Positions 22,182 through 24,475 of a stretch of DNA of 24,475 nt are shown piece after piece (positions within the stretch are counted from its first letter, which is position 1; each line of letters opens with the position of its first letter). Origin of the DNA: a virus; the IMG/VR virus record IMGVR_UViG_3300025806_000219, positions 1 to 24,475 of that record, one strand, 5' to 3'. The position numbers were made by a program, and so were the translations under genes. The notes under the pieces were generated by a model. The model saw nothing but the letters and a program-made list of their open reading frames with translations, was not told the DNA's origin and made no database searches.

Positions 22182-24475
22182 ATGGGAGCTTGGGAAGAGG
22201 TTGTACAAAAAACTGAGAATACTTGGCAAGCGTTTCAAAAAAAATACAACGAAATTGAGCAAAGAAGGCTATTAATTCCAAGAACGGCATCCGAAAGGCT
22301 ATCTCTAGGTGGTGTGGGGCGTCCAGAAGACGCGCAAATGGCTTGGGATAATTCTATTTCAAGAAACGTACCGCAAGTTGCTGAAAGCATAGGAGAAGGC
22401 TACAACAGGGTTCAGAGAGCTATAGCTGACCCCTCAAGAAGCGCAACGGAGGCTACGGCAGTTGCTTTAGCTGAAGCGGGGTCAGTGATTCCTAAGGTAG
22501 TCGGAGGCGCTGTAGACGTTGGTTTAGATTTTGTTATGCCCGGTACGGCTGTAGGCGAGTTTGTTGAAGACAAAGCTGCCAAAGGCTTTGAATATCTGCT
22601 TAACACCGACACAGGACAAGAGTTAGAAAAGGCTTACGAGGAACTGCCCAAAGCTGACCAAGATCGTTTAGCTACTGTAGGTAGCCTAGCGGAAGCAGGG
22701 CTTACGGCTGTTGGGGCAGGGCCTGTTATAAGAGCTATAAAAAGACCTAAGAACGAGGGTTTTAATGATGATGGCCTAATGGCTGCGTCCACAAATAATT
22801 ACATTAACGATTATTACTCTCCTATCCTAAAAGAAGCGGGGGAAGACCGAACTATTTTTGAGATAATTAGTGAAGACCCCCGACTAGCTAAAGCTATTAT
22901 GAAAGCCGCACCCTATGTGGCAGACGCTGGGCTGGGCTCTGTAAAAGCAATAACAGACCCCACAAAAGCTGTAGGTGCCGTTAAAAAAGTAATAGGCTTA
23001 TCTGAGACAGGCTTTGGCGCTATAAAAGAGCAGTTTAAAAACCTTCTTTTTTCTGACAGACGAGCATTGTTTGCAACAACAGGCGTTACAGCGGCATTTC
23101 AAAAAGAAGCCGCAAAACTTTTAGGTATCGCTGCAAAACACGAAAAACTAAGTGCAGAACGAGCAGCCAAGAATAAGAAAATAAAAGCAGAAAATGTTAC
23201 AAGAGAAGCAGAGGGGAAAAAACCGTTACCTCTTTTAAAAGCCCCGCCTAAAATTAAAGAAGAGCAAAGAGCGGCTGACAAGGCAGGGGCCCTTGGTATT
23301 TTACAACTGCATGTTGCGGCACAGTTTGGTAAAGTAATACCAGAGGGAAGCGCCTTAGCTAAATTCAGGGACACTGTTTTTATAAAGCCATACGAATCTT
23401 ATGAGCCCGGAAGGTTAACCGCTTGGTTTAAAGAGGCCTCCTCTACGAACAACCCTAGAGGAAAAACTAAAGAAATAAACAAAGAAAGGAAAAAACAAGG
23501 CTTAAAGCCTCTGCCTTTGCCCAATAATAAAAAAACCCCCATTAGCAATAAACTAGCTGTAGCTTTTGAAAGCCTAATAGATGAAGCTCACAAAATTACT
23601 AACCATGGTAAGCCTGTTCAAATAGTGATGAAAAGACCTCAAAATCAAGTATCTGGTAATCATTATGGAGATGCGTTTGGAACAAATAATTTTAATCACC
23701 AAGTAATTGAAGATGTTTTTAAAGACAACGGATATAAGCCTTTTAAAACAGACGCAGAGCTACAGCGTGTTTTACAGGCCGCTATTGATAAGAGAGTCAA
23801 CGAATACTATGGGAAAGCCCTTAGAGAAGACCCAGAGTACCAAAAAATAATTAATGCAAGAAAAGATCAGGCATCAGAGTACAACAAAAGAAGGCCTGCG
23901 GGGCAGACAAAGAAAGTTGTAAAAGAAAGCTGGGCAGATTTTAAAAAGCAGTTCCCTGACAGAGTAAAAGACTTTAAGATGAGCAATAAAGGAACGCAGC
24001 CCCCTAACAACGCTAGTATTATTGTAAAGGACGGGCAAATATTTTTAAGCTCTGCTCGGCCCGGTTCGGCTATTGTAGAAGGGGGCATACGCTCTACGCA
24101 TCACGTTAATAAGTCAGGGCGCGTCCACGCTGTTTTAAGTGATGAGCATGATTTCTTAGAAAATATACCAGTGCTGAACAGCCCTAAAGCAGTGGGGGAA
24201 AACAGCGTTATTGCTGTTACTCCTGCTATGTCTAGGAATTACTTAAAACAGTTGGACGAGACAACAGGAGAAGCCCAGAGAAACGCAGACAAAGTAAGTG
24301 ATAGGGTTCAGGCCTCTGTCTCTTCTCCTTTTACTGCCCGAGAAGCGTTAGAGGGGATGCTTGCAGTCGAGCCGACTGATGCAGCTAAACAAGCGTTTGC
24401 TACACAGCAGAAAGGAGCCACTGCGGTTGCGGGTGCAGGAGGACTTTTTGCAGCGTTGAATGCAGGGGGTAGTAC
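22182..24475 (+). CDS. Large internal virion protein, C-terminus beyond the window, >764 aa
   Basis: From ATG 22182 the frame stays open to the last base (764 codons). GGAGG (22168-22172) lies nine bases upstream, within the end of the previous gene. N-terminal residues 1-60 are charged (EEVVQKTENTWQAFQKKYNE). Then come alanine/glycine-rich hydrophobic stretches (AVALAEAGSVIPKVVGGAVD; LAEAGLTAVGAGPVIRAI), long basic helices (about 290-345), and a distinct later part with GKPVQIVMKRPQNQ, SIIVKDGQIFLSSARPGS, a vicinal His pair (H640, H641) and LSDEHDFLEN. The visible end enters another hydrophobic segment (AVAGAGGLFAALNAGG). Fourth of four ejection-type genes and the largest seen. The His/Asp-rich part could be an enzymatic domain delivered into the host, but I recognise no family. 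Confidence 0.8.
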   Translation, partial: MGAWEEVVQKTENTWQAFQKKYNEIEQRRLLIPRTASERLSLGGVGRPEDAQMAWDNSISRNVPQVAESIGEGYNRVQRAIADPSRSATEATAVALAEAGSVIPKVVGGAVDVGLDFVMPGTAVGEFVEDKAAKGFEYLLNTDTGQELEKAYEELPKADQDRLATVGSLAEAGLTAVGAGPVIRAIKRPKNEGFNDDGLMAASTNNYINDYYSPILKEAGEDRTIFEIISEDPRLAKAIMKAAPYVADAGLGSVKAITDPTKAVGAVKKVIGLSETGFGAIKEQFKNLLFSDRRALFATTGVTAAFQKEAAKLLGIAAKHEKLSAERAAKNKKIKAENVTREAEGKKPLPLLKAPPKIKEEQRAADKAGALGILQLHVAAQFGKVIPEGSALAKFRDTVFIKPYESYEPGRLTAWFKEASSTNNPRGKTKEINKERKKQGLKPLPLPNNKKTPISNKLAVAFESLIDEAHKITNHGKPVQIVMKRPQNQVSGNHYGDAFGTNNFNHQVIEDVFKDNGYKPFKTDAELQRVLQAAIDKRVNEYYGKALREDPEYQKIINARKDQASEYNKRRPAGQTKKVVKESWADFKKQFPDRVKDFKMSNKGTQPPNNASIIVKDGQIFLSSARPGSAIVEGGIRSTHHVNKSGRVHAVLSDEHDFLENIPVLNSPKAVGENSVIAVTPAMSRNYLKQLDETTGEAQRNADKVSDRVQASVSSPFTAREALEGMLAVEPTDAAKQAFATQQKGATAVAGAGGLFAALNAGGS

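Overview
The window is a contiguous piece of a tailed-phage (Caudoviricetes) genome. It carries the packaging, head-assembly, tail and internal-virion module of what looks like a podovirus (short-tailed). The basis is gene order and recognisable families: small terminase candidate, large terminase, portal, scaffold, major coat protein, tail fibre, holin, then P22 gp4/gp10-like connector and tail proteins, then a run of large internal (ejection) protein candidates, with no tail sheath, tube or classical tape-measure gene. Sigma70-type promoters, Shine-Dalgarno sites, DnaA-box matches of the enterobacterial consensus and a lipoprotein signal suggest a Gram-negative, probably gammaproteobacterial and perhaps marine host. 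The host assignment is inference. No integrase, transposase, tRNA, CRISPR array or RNA polymerase gene is visible.

Layout. Positions 1-540 (minus strand): two genes joined by an ATGA overlap, the left one cut by the window edge, transcribed leftward from a good promoter at 584-611. Positions 541-1461: about 920 bases without genes, the richest non-coding part of the window. It holds an array of nine DnaA-box-like sites (six perfect), an inverted-repeat family built on CCATAGGGG, a pair of 13-bp direct repeats 21 bp apart, AT-rich stretches, palindromes and a near-consensus rightward promoter (1297-1325). It is a strong candidate for a host-DnaA-assisted replication origin combined with the divergent control region. 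Positions 1462-5695: small terminase candidate, two tiny genes (28 and 55 aa), large terminase, portal and a 50-aa coiled-coil gene, mostly with stop/start overlaps.

Positions 5682-8132 form a capsid transcription unit: an internal promoter in the 3' end of the 50-aa gene, then an 86-aa protein, a zinc-ribbon protein, scaffold and coat protein, closed by a hairpin terminator. Positions 8155-11618 hold a tail fibre/spike with an SGNH-esterase-like core, an 86-aa basic protein, a three-TM-type holin, a second small membrane protein and a lipoprotein. No endolysin is recognised.

Positions 11634-24475 hold a 1279-aa repeat-rich protein (a 12-copy pentapeptide array, repeated TonB-box-like segments, a collagen-like tail), the gp4-like adaptor, the gp10-like tail protein, a 78-aa structural protein and four consecutive internal-virion-protein candidates. 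The last of these starts at 22182 and runs off the right edge (764 codons so far). Tight stop/start overlaps along the plus strand suggest co-transcription and translational coupling of the virion genes.
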